Positions 25,566 to 35,298 of a DNA stretch of 64,000 nucleotides are shown here, piece after piece. How positions within the stretch are numbered: position 1 is the stretch's first letter; each line of letters begins with the position of its first letter. The translations under genes were made by a program, and so were the position numbers. This stretch comes from Paramicrobacterium chengjingii. Lineage in GTDB: Bacteria; Actinomycetota; Actinomycetes; Actinomycetales; Microbacteriaceae. The notes below the pieces were generated by a model that searched no databases, was not told the origin of the DNA, and saw only the letters and a program-made list of their open reading frames with translations. The stretch is from the NCBI RefSeq assembly GCF_011751765.2, contig NZ_CP061169.1, positions 1,426,001 through 1,490,000 on the forward strand, written 5' to 3'.

Positions 25566-26738
25566 ATGTCGGTGCGCACGATTCGCCTCACGGCGCGTGG
25601 ATGGGCACTCGTCTGGACATCGTTCGTCTGCGTGGCGCTTGCAACGCTTCTCAACCGTCGCGAGGGGCTCTTTGTCGCAGTGTTTCTGATGATCGTCGTC
25701 GTGCTGTGCGGCGTGTCTGTCGCGAGCCAGAAAGCGAAAATGCGCGTCGTACGACGCATTCCCGGTGATGGCCATTGCGGTGAGACGCTCAAAATCGTAT
25801 GTGAGATTCAGTCCGTCGGGTCAACGGCCGGTGTCAGCGGCTGGACGGATTCTGTGCCGCGCACGTTCGGACGCGCACCCACGGGAGTTCTCCCTCCACG
25901 GCGCATGATGAGCGGGGGACGCGCTGCGGTTCGCTACAGTGTCGTTCCGTCCGTTCGCGGATGGTACGACATTGGTCCATTTCGTATCACCCTCTCGGAC
26001 CCACTCGGCGTCTGCGAAACGTCCCGGTCCGTTGGAGAGACGACGGGAATTCTCATTCTTCCCCGCGTGAGCGCGCTCGCTGCCGGTGATCTCATTCCGC
26101 CGGCAGGAGAGGGGCGTCAATATGACAGGACCCGCCCAACCGCACCACGTGCCGATGAGCTCATCGCCCGGGATTACCGGCCGGGAGATCCGCTGAGACG
26201 AGTGCACTGGCGTGCGACGGCTCGGCATGGTCAGCTCATGGTTCGTCAAGAAGAGCCGCAGGCAGACCCCGAAGCACTGATTCTGCTCGACGTCGCCGCG
26301 GGGCAGGTGCGAGCCGACGCGCTCGTCGACCTGGCTGCCTCGATTACCGTGCACCTGTCGAACGAGGGTTTTAGGGTGACGTTCGCAGAATCCGAGACTC
26401 TATGGATTGATGCGCCCCCCAAAGATCCGCATGAGATTCTTACAGCGCTCGCCGTCTGGCCGGGCAGAATGCTTGGCGCGCCGCACGACGTAGCGCAGCG
26501 CATCGAGCGACGGTTCTCCGACCGCATCCCCATTTTTGTTCTCACGTCCGACGCGGATCGCCTCGATGACCTCGTCAGCGTCGCCGTGAACGCTGCGCCG
26601 GCCGTCGCCTTCGTCGCGTCGGGGTCCGGACTGTCGCGGGCAGGTGTTCCCGCGCCATGGCTTGCTGCGGGTCTTGCTGATCGCGTCGATGTTGCGGCGA
26701 GCTGGGATCGCCTGCAAAGGAGGCTCGTTCATGGCTGA
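25566..26738 (+). CDS. DUF58 domain-containing membrane protein
   Basis: 390 residues. Two hydrophobic segments lie near the N-terminus (GWALVWTSFVCVALATLL and GLFVAVFLMIVVVLCGVSV). A cytoplasmic DUF58 domain follows, marked by ARDYRPGDPLRRVHWRATAR and then a von Willebrand A-like ALILLDV. It is the usual partner of MoxR; the molecular role is unknown. It starts eight bases after moxR and overlaps the transglutaminase gene by eight bases. Confidence 0.9.
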   Translation: MSVRTIRLTARGWALVWTSFVCVALATLLNRREGLFVAVFLMIVVVLCGVSVASQKAKMRVVRRIPGDGHCGETLKIVCEIQSVGSTAGVSGWTDSVPRTFGRAPTGVLPPRRMMSGGRAAVRYSVVPSVRGWYDIGPFRITLSDPLGVCETSRSVGETTGILILPRVSALAAGDLIPPAGEGRQYDRTRPTAPRADELIARDYRPGDPLRRVHWRATARHGQLMVRQEEPQADPEALILLDVAAGQVRADALVDLAASITVHLSNEGFRVTFAESETLWIDAPPKDPHEILTALAVWPGRMLGAPHDVAQRIERRFSDRIPIFVLTSDADRLDDLVSVAVNAAPAVAFVASGSGLSRAGVPAPWLAAGLADRVDVAASWDRLQRRLVHG

Positions 26739-28977
26739 CGAACGGCGCGTGATTCGCCGCGGTGCGCGCGCGGACGGCCGCAGGCACGTTCCCCTGAGCG
26801 TCGCCCTCGCGCTTCTGATCGTCGCTTCACTCTCGGCGTTTCTCCCCGTCATCGACGGGACCGGGTGGTGGCTCGGGTGCATTCTCGTTGTGATTGCTGT
26901 CAACGGGGCAGCGGCCGTCGCCCGCGTGGCCGGTCTCTCGCGACTTCTCGGAAGTTTCGTCGGAGCTGTCACAGGCGTGTTCGGCATCACGGCCGTGTGC
27001 GGGGGAGGTACGGCTCTGATCGGCCTGGTTCCCACGCCGGCCACCATTGGGCACTTCGTCGAACTTTCGCAGTCCGCGGGTGAGTCAATCTATCGGCAGT
27101 CGATTCCCGCGCAGGCTGATGCCGGCATCACATTTCTGCTGATCTTCGCAAGTCTGATGGCATCAGTAACTCTTGATTTGATGGCGGCAGCGGCCGGCAC
27201 AGCCGCCCCCGTCGGGCTCGTGGCGCTGGCGATCGTTGTTCCGCCGTCGATTCTGCTCGATGAGGTTCCTCTCATTCCCTTCGCGGCGACGGCAATCGCG
27301 TATCTCTTCGTGCTGTGGGCAGATCGAGCGCGCGAGCGGGCGAGAGGGGGTCTCACCCGGATGCTGGCGGTCGGCGTCGTCGCGGCATCCGTTGCGGGAA
27401 TTGGAGCTGCAGCCGTGCCGGGGTTCTACGGGACGAATCCGTTCATCGTCTCTGCAGCGTCATCAACGCTCGCCTCGGGGGTCTCGCCGCTTCTGCACCT
27501 GGGGGAGGACCTCCAGCGCACCGGTAACTCGGTTCAGTTTCGATACACCACCTCAGCAGAGGATCCCGAACGATTTCGACTCATGACGCTCGAGTCGTTC
27601 GACGGAACGACGTGGGCCTCGGCGGGGGAGCGTTCGGGGCTCTTCACCGTGAACCAGGGGACCAGTCTCGTGCGCAGCGACACGTCGGATTCGCTACGAG
27701 GAACGCTCATTTCGACAACCGTGAAGATCGCCGGACTCAGGGATCGAGTGCTCCCGATTCCTGATGGCGCGATCGAGATTCACGGTGTAGAGGGTACGTG
27801 GCTGTGGGACCCGGCCGATGAGACGATGAGAAGTCGGTCCGACAGTACCGTCGGCCTCAATTACTCGGTGTCATCAATTCGTGCGCTGCCGACTGCGGAG
27901 CAGCTGCGGGCCGCTGGCATTCCTGACCGCGGAATCTTCGCCGCCGAGCGGGAACTTCCTGACGACATTCCCGCCACCATCACGCGAACCCTCGACAAGG
28001 TCATCGACGGAATCGAGAATCCGTACGAGAGGGCGTACGCGATCCAGTCGTTTCTGCGCGACGGCGACTTCGCATACTCGCTGTCCGCACCCGTTTCTCA
28101 GGGGTATGACGGCGACAGCCTCGGTGTAATCGCGACCTTCCTCGAGCGACGGGCCGGATACTGTGTGCATTTCGCGGCAACGATGGCAACAATGGCGCGC
28201 ATGATCGACCTTCCGTCACGCATCGTCCTCGGTTTTCTGCCTGGAGAAGACGATGCCGATGGAACGCATACCGTGCGCTCCGATGACCTGCATGCGTGGC
28301 CAGAACTGTATTTCGAAGGAGTCGGCTGGGTTCCCTTCGAACCGACACCAGGTCGAGGGGGCACTCCGAGCTATGCTCCGGAGGCGACGTCGACGGCCGA
28401 TGCAGCCGGACCCGACGATCTCGATCCCCGAACCGTCGAGAGATCTTCTGCTCCGGACGCGTCGGAAACTCCTGACGCCGAAGCCGCAGCTCCAACCCAG
28501 CGTGAGGAGCCCGAGCCGAATCTGGCGCCGGCCGGCATCACATTCTTGGTGTTGATCGCACTGCTTTCCATTCCCGCGCTGGTGCGCAGGCTGAGGCGCA
28601 TACGGCGGCTTCGTCGAGCGAGATCACGAACAGACAGCGTCACGGACGCGTGGGCAGAGATCGCCGACACTGCGCGCGACTTGGGCTGGGAGCATCCGAT
28701 CGGCGATACCCCGCGGATGCTGTCAGAGAGAATCCGGTCCCGTGTTGGTGGCGATGGGGAAGTCGGCGACGCGATCGATCGCCTTGTGCGTCATGTTGAG
28801 CGTGCGAGGTTCGGCCCGCAGCGCGACACGGAGTCGCTGGAGGCAGACGCGGATGCGCGAATCATCATCGCAGCCATCGAATCCGCGGCATCCCGCTTCG
28901 AGAGGGTGAAGAAAACGATCTGGCCGGCCTCAGTGCTTTCGCGCGGCGTCCAGCCGACAGCCAACCTTGCCCGGTAA
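26731..28977 (+). CDS. transglutaminase-like membrane protein (TgpA/DUF3488 type)
   Basis: 748 residues. The first 220 or so contain about six membrane helices (DUF3488). An exported transglutaminase-like core follows, with the Cys in RAGYCVHFAATMA (near residue 477) and His/Asp in DDLHAWPELYFEGVGW (near 520). A Pro/Glu/Ala linker, one more membrane helix (ITFLVLIALLSIPALV, about 602-617) and a DUF4129-like cytoplasmic tail complete it. The catalytic residues are intact, so it is likely a peptidase or amide-transferring enzyme at the cell surface. AAAGGAGG, an ideal ribosome-binding site, fixes ATG 26731. Confidence 0.92.
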   Translation: MADERRVIRRGARADGRRHVPLSVALALLIVASLSAFLPVIDGTGWWLGCILVVIAVNGAAAVARVAGLSRLLGSFVGAVTGVFGITAVCGGGTALIGLVPTPATIGHFVELSQSAGESIYRQSIPAQADAGITFLLIFASLMASVTLDLMAAAAGTAAPVGLVALAIVVPPSILLDEVPLIPFAATAIAYLFVLWADRARERARGGLTRMLAVGVVAASVAGIGAAAVPGFYGTNPFIVSAASSTLASGVSPLLHLGEDLQRTGNSVQFRYTTSAEDPERFRLMTLESFDGTTWASAGERSGLFTVNQGTSLVRSDTSDSLRGTLISTTVKIAGLRDRVLPIPDGAIEIHGVEGTWLWDPADETMRSRSDSTVGLNYSVSSIRALPTAEQLRAAGIPDRGIFAAERELPDDIPATITRTLDKVIDGIENPYERAYAIQSFLRDGDFAYSLSAPVSQGYDGDSLGVIATFLERRAGYCVHFAATMATMARMIDLPSRIVLGFLPGEDDADGTHTVRSDDLHAWPELYFEGVGWVPFEPTPGRGGTPSYAPEATSTADAAGPDDLDPRTVERSSAPDASETPDAEAAAPTQREEPEPNLAPAGITFLVLIALLSIPALVRRLRRIRRLRRARSRTDSVTDAWAEIADTARDLGWEHPIGDTPRMLSERIRSRVGGDGEVGDAIDRLVRHVERARFGPQRDTESLEADADARIIIAAIESAASRFERVKKTIWPASVLSRGVQPTANLAR

Positions 28978-28988
28978 GCTTGACCCCT

Positions 28989-29549
28989 GTGAGTGGAAGC
29001 AAGAAGAGCCCGTTTGCGATCGGTGTTCACGATCTTCTCGGTCGCCCAGGGCATATGCGTGAGCACGAGCTGACCGTTGTGGTACCTGAGCAGCTTGGCG
29101 AGGGTCTGATCTCTGTTAAACAAGGCTCAGAGATTACCGAAGACGTCCGACTCGAGTCGGTTCACGAGGGAATCCTGGTCACGGCAGATGTCACGGCAAC
29201 GGCGACGGGACAGTGCGGTCGATGCCTGACAGACATAGCTCAAACCGTTGAAGTCGAGATTCAGGAACTTTTCGCGTATTCTACTGAGGAAGCTTCTGAG
29301 CAAGCGGTTCACAATGACCACGTGGATCTTGAACCTCTTGTCAGAGACGCAGTGGTTTTATCACTGCCGTTTCAGCCGGTATGCCGGCCTGATTGCCCCG
29401 GACTCGACCCCGAGTCTGGCGTGCGTTTGGCCGATCACCCGGAGAAAGAACCTCGTGAGCTGTTGGATCCCCGATGGGAAGCACTCGCCCGGTTCTCCTC
29501 AATCCCAGGCACCGAAGATTCGAGTGCGACAGACAGAGAAGAGAGATAA
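28989..29549 (+). CDS. yceD: YceD/DUF177 family protein (rRNA accumulation protein)
   Basis: 186 residues of family DUF177. Paired cysteines in CGRCLTD and CRPDCPG probably bind zinc. YceD affects 23S rRNA accumulation in other bacteria and is nearly always next to rpmF, as here. GTG 28989 is the likely start: TAAGCT (28975-28980) ends eight bases before it. The TTG at 28980 overlaps that hexamer and is rejected. Confidence 0.9.
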   Translation: MSGSKKSPFAIGVHDLLGRPGHMREHELTVVVPEQLGEGLISVKQGSEITEDVRLESVHEGILVTADVTATATGQCGRCLTDIAQTVEVEIQELFAYSTEEASEQAVHNDHVDLEPLVRDAVVLSLPFQPVCRPDCPGLDPESGVRLADHPEKEPRELLDPRWEALARFSSIPGTEDSSATDREER

Positions 29550-29551
29550 CC

Positions 29552-29755
29552 ATGGCTGTTCCCAAGCGAAAGAAGTCACGGGCAAACACCCACGCCCGTC
29601 GTTCGCAGTGGAAGGCTAGCGCTCCTGCGCTGGTGAAGACCGTTGAAAACGGCCAGGTCACCTACAGCCTCCCGCACCGCGCGAAGGTCGTCACCGACTC
29701 AGCCGGAACTGAGCTGTTCCTTGAGTACAAGGGACGCAAGGTCGCCGACGTCTAA
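29552..29755 (+). CDS. rpmF: 50S ribosomal protein L32
   Basis: 67 residues beginning [20 protein letters not shown], the standard L32 opening. The protein lacks the CxxC zinc ribbon found in many bacteria, so it is the zinc-independent form (known for Actinobacteria). It starts two bases after the yceD stop. Confidence 0.96.
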   Translation: MAVPKRKKSRANTHARRSQWKASAPALVKTVENGQVTYSLPHRAKVVTDSAGTELFLEYKGRKVADV

Positions 29756-29756
29756 G

Positions 29757-30479
29757 GTGCGGCACGCCGCATCCGCTCGTCGAGAGCGCGAAACTATCGA
29801 CCGAGGACCGCTTTTGGCGGTCCTCGGTGTTTCGCTTGACGCAGACCTTCTCGAGCTCGCGCTGACGCATCGTTCGTACGCGTATGAGCACGGTGCCTCG
29901 CCGCATAACGAACGCCTTGAGTTTCTCGGCGATTCTGTTCTGGGGCTCGCCATCACAACGGCGCTGTACCGCGACAACCCCACGCTTTCTGAGGGCGACC
30001 TCGCGAAGATGAGGGCGGCGGTCGTATCGACAGTCGCACTTGCAGAGGTGGCGACCACCATTGGGCTCGGGAAATACATCTTGCTCGGCAACGGCGAAGT
30101 TCTCACGGGCGGACGCGAGAAGTCGTCGATTCTCGCTGACACCATGGAGGCCCTATTCGGTGCTGTCTACCTTGACAAGGGCCAGGATGCCGCGACAGCG
30201 ACGGTCATGCGCCTCATCGGTCCGTTGCTGCACGACACTGCGCGCTTCGGCGCAGCGATGGACCCGAAGACGCACCTGCAGGAGGCAGCGAATGAGCGCG
30301 GTGCGCCGTCTCCTGATTATTCCGTAGAGAGCACCGGCCCCGATCACGACCGTCGTTTCACAGCGACGGTGACGGTTGGCGATCTCGTTGCCGCAACGGG
30401 CACAGGAACGAGCAAGAAGCAGGCAGAAATGGCCGCAGCGCTCACCGCCTGGACCGAACTCAATGCCCGAACTTCCTGA
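29757..30479 (+). CDS. rnc: ribonuclease III
   Basis: 240 residues. The catalytic domain motif NERLEFLGDSVLGLA (about residues 51-65) and the acidic ADTMEALFGAVYLD are intact; a double-stranded-RNA-binding domain follows, with GTGTSKKQAEMAAA. It processes rRNA precursors and structured mRNAs. GTG 29757 lies directly after the rpmF stop and implies translational coupling; a TTG at 29814 is an alternative. A perfect 12-base-pair hairpin sits in its first codons (29800-29828), a candidate self-cleavage or terminator site. It overlaps mutM by 17 bases. Confidence 0.93.
   Translation: MRHAASARRERETIDRGPLLAVLGVSLDADLLELALTHRSYAYEHGASPHNERLEFLGDSVLGLAITTALYRDNPTLSEGDLAKMRAAVVSTVALAEVATTIGLGKYILLGNGEVLTGGREKSSILADTMEALFGAVYLDKGQDAATATVMRLIGPLLHDTARFGAAMDPKTHLQEAANERGAPSPDYSVESTGPDHDRRFTATVTVGDLVAATGTGTSKKQAEMAAALTAWTELNARTS
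29800..29828 (+). other. perfect hairpin inside the 5' end of rnc
   Basis: ACCGAGGACCGC pairs exactly with GCGGTCCTCGGT around loop TTTTG, and GTTTC follows. It lies 45 bases after the rpmF stop. It could terminate or attenuate the rpmF transcript, or be an RNase III site for autoregulation. Confidence 0.6.
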
Positions 30480-31359
30480 AGTTGAAGTCGTCAGGCGAGG
30501 CCTCGAACCCGCCTTGACGGGCGCAACGATCACGTCCGTCGACGTGCGTGATGAGCGTTCTCTGAGACGTCATGACTCAGTTCGCGGCTCATTTGCCGAC
30601 GGTCTCACCGGTCGACGTATCGACAGCGCCGTGCGGCGCGGCAAGTTCCTCTGGTTTCCCCTTGACTCGGGCGAAGCTCTCGTGACACACCTCGGAATGA
30701 GCGGACAGGTGCTGCTGCGCGAACCAGGGGTCGACGACCGCCACACGCGCATCGTTTTCACGATTGAGCATCCGCGGCACGGGGAGCTGCGCGTCAACTT
30801 TGCTGACCAGCGCATCTTCGGCGGCATGGCCATTGACGCGCTCGTCCCGACAGAAGACGGGTATGCGGGCGGCTACGCCGGCATGACGACGGCGCTGCCG
30901 ACAATCCCCACTCAGGTGGCGCACATTGCCCGCGACATTCTGGACCCCGCGTTCGACGTGCCCCGCGTAATCGATCGAATTCGCCTCCGCCGTTCCGTAA
31001 TCAAACGCGCCCTTCTCGACCAGACGCTCATCAGCGGCATTGGCAACATCTATGCGGACGAAGCGCTGTGGGCCGCTGGCGTGCACGGAGAGCAAACAGC
31101 ATCCCGCATGTCTCGAACGCGCATCGCGGCAGTGCTCGACGCGGTTGCTTCCGTGCTGGACAAGGCCCTCGCCGAAGGCGGAACGAGCTTCGATGCTCAG
31201 TACGTGAATGTCAACGGCGAGTCGGGCTACTTCGCGCATTCGCTTAACGCATACGGTCAGGCCGGGCGCCCGTGCCCGCGGTGCGGGTCACCGATCGTGC
31301 GCGCCGCATTCATGAACCGCTCCAGCCATTTCTGCCCGGTCTGCCAACGCCGGCACTGA
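30463..31359 (+). CDS. mutM: formamidopyrimidine-DNA glycosylase
   Basis: 298 residues. The N-terminal PELPEVE supplies the catalytic Pro and Glu, and the C-terminal zinc finger is complete (CPRCGSPIVRAAF then CPVCQ). ISGIGNIYADEALW is the helix-two-turn-helix. It removes 8-oxoguanine and formamidopyrimidines from DNA. ATG 30463 is set by the requirement for Pro at residue 2. It follows rnc with overlap. The gap to smc (31360-31600) has a weak 7-base-pair hairpin (31419-31439) and no convincing gene. Confidence 0.96.
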   Translation: MPELPEVEVVRRGLEPALTGATITSVDVRDERSLRRHDSVRGSFADGLTGRRIDSAVRRGKFLWFPLDSGEALVTHLGMSGQVLLREPGVDDRHTRIVFTIEHPRHGELRVNFADQRIFGGMAIDALVPTEDGYAGGYAGMTTALPTIPTQVAHIARDILDPAFDVPRVIDRIRLRRSVIKRALLDQTLISGIGNIYADEALWAAGVHGEQTASRMSRTRIAAVLDAVASVLDKALAEGGTSFDAQYVNVNGESGYFAHSLNAYGQAGRPCPRCGSPIVRAAFMNRSSHFCPVCQRRH

Positions 31360-31418
31360 CTTCCGAGAACCATTATCCACGAAGGGCGGCATTGAGGCGC
31401 GGCATGTCGAGATGGTAC

Positions 31419-31439
31419 CGAGCCGTAATAGTCGGCTCG
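31419..31439 (+). terminator. weak hairpin between mutM and smc
   Basis: CGAGCCG pairs with CGGCTCG across loop TAATAGT; only scattered T residues follow. Possibly a weak terminator after mutM. Confidence 0.3.
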
Positions 31440-31600
31440 AATCTTGTCAACGTGGGAAGGTGCCATGTGCCTGACTTTATTGTGACGGTCGCGTGCGCCG
31501 GCGATGTTCTCGGGCGACGAGCCCGTCACGTCCCCGGAATCGCGAAGGTAATCCGTTAGCGTAGAGCCACAGAGATCTCGGTCGGCGAAAGGCCAGCGCG

Positions 31601-34600
31601 TTGTATTTGAAGAGCCTCACCCTCAAGGGCTTCAAGTCGTTCGCTCAGTCGACCTCTTTTGCATTCGAACCAGGCGTGACGTGTGTCGTCGGACCCAACG
31701 GATCGGGAAAGTCGAATGTCGTCGACGCTCTCGCCTGGGTGATGGGCGAGCAGGGCGTCAAGAACCTGCGCGGTGGCAAGATGGAAGACGTCATCTTCGC
31801 GGGAACGTCCACGCGCGGACCGCTTGGTCGTGCCGAAGTCACGCTCACAATCGACAACTCCGACGGCGCTCTGCCGATTGAGTATTCTGAGGTGACAATC
31901 AGTCGCACCCTCTTTCGCAATGGCGGCAGCGAGTATGCGATCAACGGCGAGGGATGCCGTCTGCTCGACGTGCAGGAGTTGCTCAGCGACTCGGGGCTGG
32001 GTCGTGAAATGCACGTCATCGTGGGGCAAGGTCGCCTCGACACAGTGCTGCACGCAAGCCCAGAAGAACGCCGAGGCTTCATCGAGGAAGCAGCGGGAAT
32101 TCTCAAGCACCGCAGACGCAAAGAGAAAACCGTGCGCAAGCTCGAGGCGATGGAGACGAACCTCACACGCTTGAGCGACCTCGCGGGCGAGATCCGCCGG
32201 CAACTCAAACCCCTCGGCCGGCAGGCGGAGATTGCGCGGGAGGCACAGACAATCGCCGCCGTCGTGCGCGATGCCCGTGCGCGAATACTTGCAGACGACG
32301 TCGTGACGCTGCGCACGACGCTCGATTCTTTTGGCCGTTCCGAGAGCGAGAGGCACACGGAGCGCATCGTGCTGCAGGAGCAGCTTGAGCAGAAGCAGCT
32401 GCGGATTGCTCACATCGAGAAGGCGCAGCTGGGTGATTCCGTGGATGAGGCTCGTCGCATCTCGTATGGCCTCGATTCCGTGCAGCAGCGGTTGCGCAAC
32501 CTCCACACTCTGACGGGACAGCGCATAGCGCTGCTTGACGCGCAGACGGAGCAGACGGAGTCATCGTCGACCGTGTCGGAGCAGATGATCGCCGATGCCG
32601 AGAGCGAACTCACGCAGCTGCGTGATGACATCGCCACAGCGGAGCAGCGTTCAGAGGCCGCGCGTGCCCACACGGCACAAACGCGTGAACGGCTTGATGC
32701 GGTCGACCAAGAGATCCAGGCGCAAAGTGATTTGGTTTCACAGCATGACCTCGACATTGCCAAGCTGTCTGGGCAGGTAGAAACCGCTGCATCGAAACTC
32801 GCTGCCGTTCGCGGTGAGAAGCTGCGACAGCAAAATTCATTGGATGCCGCGGTGCAGCGCCGTGACGAGGCACAGCACCGCTTCGACGAGATCGAAAGCA
32901 CATCGAGCGAGAGCAGCGTGAACGAGTCGGGGCTCGACGAGGCATACGAGCTCGCGCAGTCGCGGGTCTTCGACGCCGAGGCAGAGATCGACCGTCTTCG
33001 CGATGTGCTGCACGGGCACGAGCGCGAACGCGATGCCCTCGCGGCGAAGACGAGTGCGCTCTCCCGAGCGCTCGACATTCGTGACGGAGCCGCAGATATG
33101 GTGGCGGCGAAGCTCGACGGTGTTACGGGAATCGTCGCAGACAGTGTGCAGGTGACGCCTGGCTACGAGGCTGCAGTCACCGCGGGTCTCGGCACTCTGG
33201 CCGACGCGGTTCTCGCGGTTGGCTCAATCGAGGCCGAACACGCACTCTCGTATGCCAAGCAAAACGACCTCGGACGCGTTGAAGTCGTCCTCGCCGACGG
33301 GCCACGTCGCGAGATTGAGTGGCCGAACACGTCAGTCGTGTCGGCGGCATCCGTCGTTACGGCGCCTGACGGTGTTCTGGGGCTCCTTGACTACATCGGC
33401 ATCGTCGCCAACATCGGCGCGGCTCGTACGGTGAGGAAAGCTCTCGGAGAGGCGGCTCGCCAGGTCACGTTCGTCACCGAGGGCGGCGACGTGATCACCG
33501 AGCACGTGCTGCGCGGAGGCTCGGGTGGCACGCAGGGCAGAATCGAGCTTCTGGCCGAGCGGGATGCCGCCGATGAACGTCACACTGAGGTCGTGAGTAT
33601 CATCGAGCGCTCGCGTTTCGAGCTTGACGAGCAGCGTGTCGAGCATAAGGCGGCAAAGGAACAGTCTCAGCTCGCGCTGCAGTCGCTGAGAGAGCTCGAT
33701 GCCCAGCTTGCAGCCGAAACGGAAGCCCTCAACAAGGCGAAGGTGCAGTATGAGGCCTCCGTCGCCGAATGCGATCGCCTTACAGAGTCACTCGCCGAGT
33801 CTGACGCTGCGGTGGTGGAGGCAGAGAGAGCGAGCGAGACGGCGAAGGCATCGCTTGCGACGGCACAGAGTCGCCCGAGGCCGATTCTCGATGTCTCGGC
33901 ACGCGATGAGCTTGCCGCCGAAAGAGAGCGGGCGCGCGAATCCGAGGTGGAAGCGAGATTCCACGTCGAGACCGCTCGCGAAAGAGTCTCGGCGCAGCAG
34001 GAGCAGGTTCGAGCGCTGACGCAGCGTCGTGAGCGCGAGAGGCAGGCAGCGGAAGCCGCAGCGCGCAGAGCCGTCATCAGACGCAGACAGCTGGATGCGG
34101 CAACGCGAGTGTCTGACGCGCTGCCCGACGTGCTCGCGTCCATTGACCGCTCCGTGCGCGAAGCATCCGTGACGCTCGCGAAAGCCGAAGAGCAGCGTGC
34201 AAGCCAGAACCAGGAACTCACCACACTTCGGCAAGAGGAGTCGGCGCTTCGCCAGCGATTGCAGGCGGTAACGGAAGATGTGCATGGGCTTGAGCTGCAG
34301 ATCTATGAGAAGAAGCTGCAACTGTCGAGCTTTCTCGAGCGCGCCGGAAGCGAGCTGGGGCTTGTTGAAGACGTTCTGGTCGCCGAGTACGGCCCAGACG
34401 TGCCCGTCCCCGTCGATGTTGCCGATGCTCCAGAGTTGCCCGAGCCGACGGACAACGACGCGGAGAGTGTCGTGCCGACAGATGACGACGAGGCGGCAGA
34501 CGACGTCGGTGTACGTGCTCTCGCGGAAGGGGCTGCGCAGGTGCCGCACGATGCACCTGCAGCTGACGAGCCCGAACCCGAATTTGAAACGGTTCCGTAC

Positions 34601-35272
34601 GACCGAGCAGGGCAGCAGCGGCGTCTGGAGAAGGCGGAGCGCCAGTTGCAGAAGCTGGGCCGAGTGAACCCGTTGGCGCTCGAAGAGTTCGCTGCGCTCG
34701 AGCAGAGGCATAAATTTCTCACAGAACAGCTCACCGACCTCACGAACACGCGTAAGGATCTGCTCACGATCATCGACGAACTCGACGATAAGATGCAGAC
34801 GATCTTCCGCGACGCCTTCGACGACACGAAACGTGCATTCAGCGATGTGTTCCCTATCCTGTTCCCCGGAGGAACAGGAAGCATCGCTCTGACGAACCCG
34901 GATGACATGCTCAACACGGGCATTGATGTCGCCGTGCGCCCCGCGGGCAAGAAGATCGAGCGACTCTCGCTGCTGTCGGGAGGTGAGCGTTCACTTGCGG
35001 CTGTCGCGCTGCTCATCGCCATCTTCAAGGCGCGCCCCAGCCCGTTCTACATCATGGACGAGGTGGAGGCGGCGCTCGACGACGCCAACCTCGGTCGCCT
35101 GCTTACGATCTTCGAATCGCTGCGTGAGGCATCACAGCTCATCGTCATCACTCACCAGAAGCGCACGATGGAGATCGCCGACGCCCTCTACGGCGTTTCG
35201 ATGCGTCAGGATGGCGTGTCGGCCGTGGTCGGACAGCGGCTCGCAGAGGAGAGGGAACGCGCGAGCGCGTGA
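31601..35272 (+). CDS. smc: chromosome segregation protein SMC
   Basis: 1223 residues. The N-terminal head has VGPNGSGKSNVVDALAWVMG. Two long coiled-coil arms flank a hinge at about residues 497-650, and the C-terminal head has LSGGERSLAAVALL (about 1124) and the Walker B FYIMDEVEAALDDA. It organises the chromosome with ScpAB. The distal arm is interrupted at about 927-1000 by a Pro/Asp/Glu-rich segment (for example PELPEPTDNDAESVVPTDDD) that cannot be coiled coil and lengthens the protein beyond the usual size of about 1170-1190. TTG 31601 gives the canonical YLKSLTLKGFKSFA start, with AAAGG upstream. Confidence 0.96.
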   Translation: MYLKSLTLKGFKSFAQSTSFAFEPGVTCVVGPNGSGKSNVVDALAWVMGEQGVKNLRGGKMEDVIFAGTSTRGPLGRAEVTLTIDNSDGALPIEYSEVTISRTLFRNGGSEYAINGEGCRLLDVQELLSDSGLGREMHVIVGQGRLDTVLHASPEERRGFIEEAAGILKHRRRKEKTVRKLEAMETNLTRLSDLAGEIRRQLKPLGRQAEIAREAQTIAAVVRDARARILADDVVTLRTTLDSFGRSESERHTERIVLQEQLEQKQLRIAHIEKAQLGDSVDEARRISYGLDSVQQRLRNLHTLTGQRIALLDAQTEQTESSSTVSEQMIADAESELTQLRDDIATAEQRSEAARAHTAQTRERLDAVDQEIQAQSDLVSQHDLDIAKLSGQVETAASKLAAVRGEKLRQQNSLDAAVQRRDEAQHRFDEIESTSSESSVNESGLDEAYELAQSRVFDAEAEIDRLRDVLHGHERERDALAAKTSALSRALDIRDGAADMVAAKLDGVTGIVADSVQVTPGYEAAVTAGLGTLADAVLAVGSIEAEHALSYAKQNDLGRVEVVLADGPRREIEWPNTSVVSAASVVTAPDGVLGLLDYIGIVANIGAARTVRKALGEAARQVTFVTEGGDVITEHVLRGGSGGTQGRIELLAERDAADERHTEVVSIIERSRFELDEQRVEHKAAKEQSQLALQSLRELDAQLAAETEALNKAKVQYEASVAECDRLTESLAESDAAVVEAERASETAKASLATAQSRPRPILDVSARDELAAERERARESEVEARFHVETARERVSAQQEQVRALTQRRERERQAAEAAARRAVIRRRQLDAATRVSDALPDVLASIDRSVREASVTLAKAEEQRASQNQELTTLRQEESALRQRLQAVTEDVHGLELQIYEKKLQLSSFLERAGSELGLVEDVLVAEYGPDVPVPVDVADAPELPEPTDNDAESVVPTDDDEAADDVGVRALAEGAAQVPHDAPAADEPEPEFETVPYDRAGQQRRLEKAERQLQKLGRVNPLALEEFAALEQRHKFLTEQLTDLTNTRKDLLTIIDELDDKMQTIFRDAFDDTKRAFSDVFPILFPGGTGSIALTNPDDMLNTGIDVAVRPAGKKIERLSLLSGGERSLAAVALLIAIFKARPSPFYIMDEVEAALDDANLGRLLTIFESLREASQLIVITHQKRTMEIADALYGVSMRQDGVSAVVGQRLAEERERASA

Positions 35273-35298
35273 CGCACTTCGGCGGCTACGCTTGAACC

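Noticed and set aside
31404..31559. A 51-codon ORF (starting MSRWYRAVIVGS) between mutM and smc.
   Set aside because: No ribosome-binding site, no -10 at the usual distance and no recognisable family; it is kept only as intergenic sequence.
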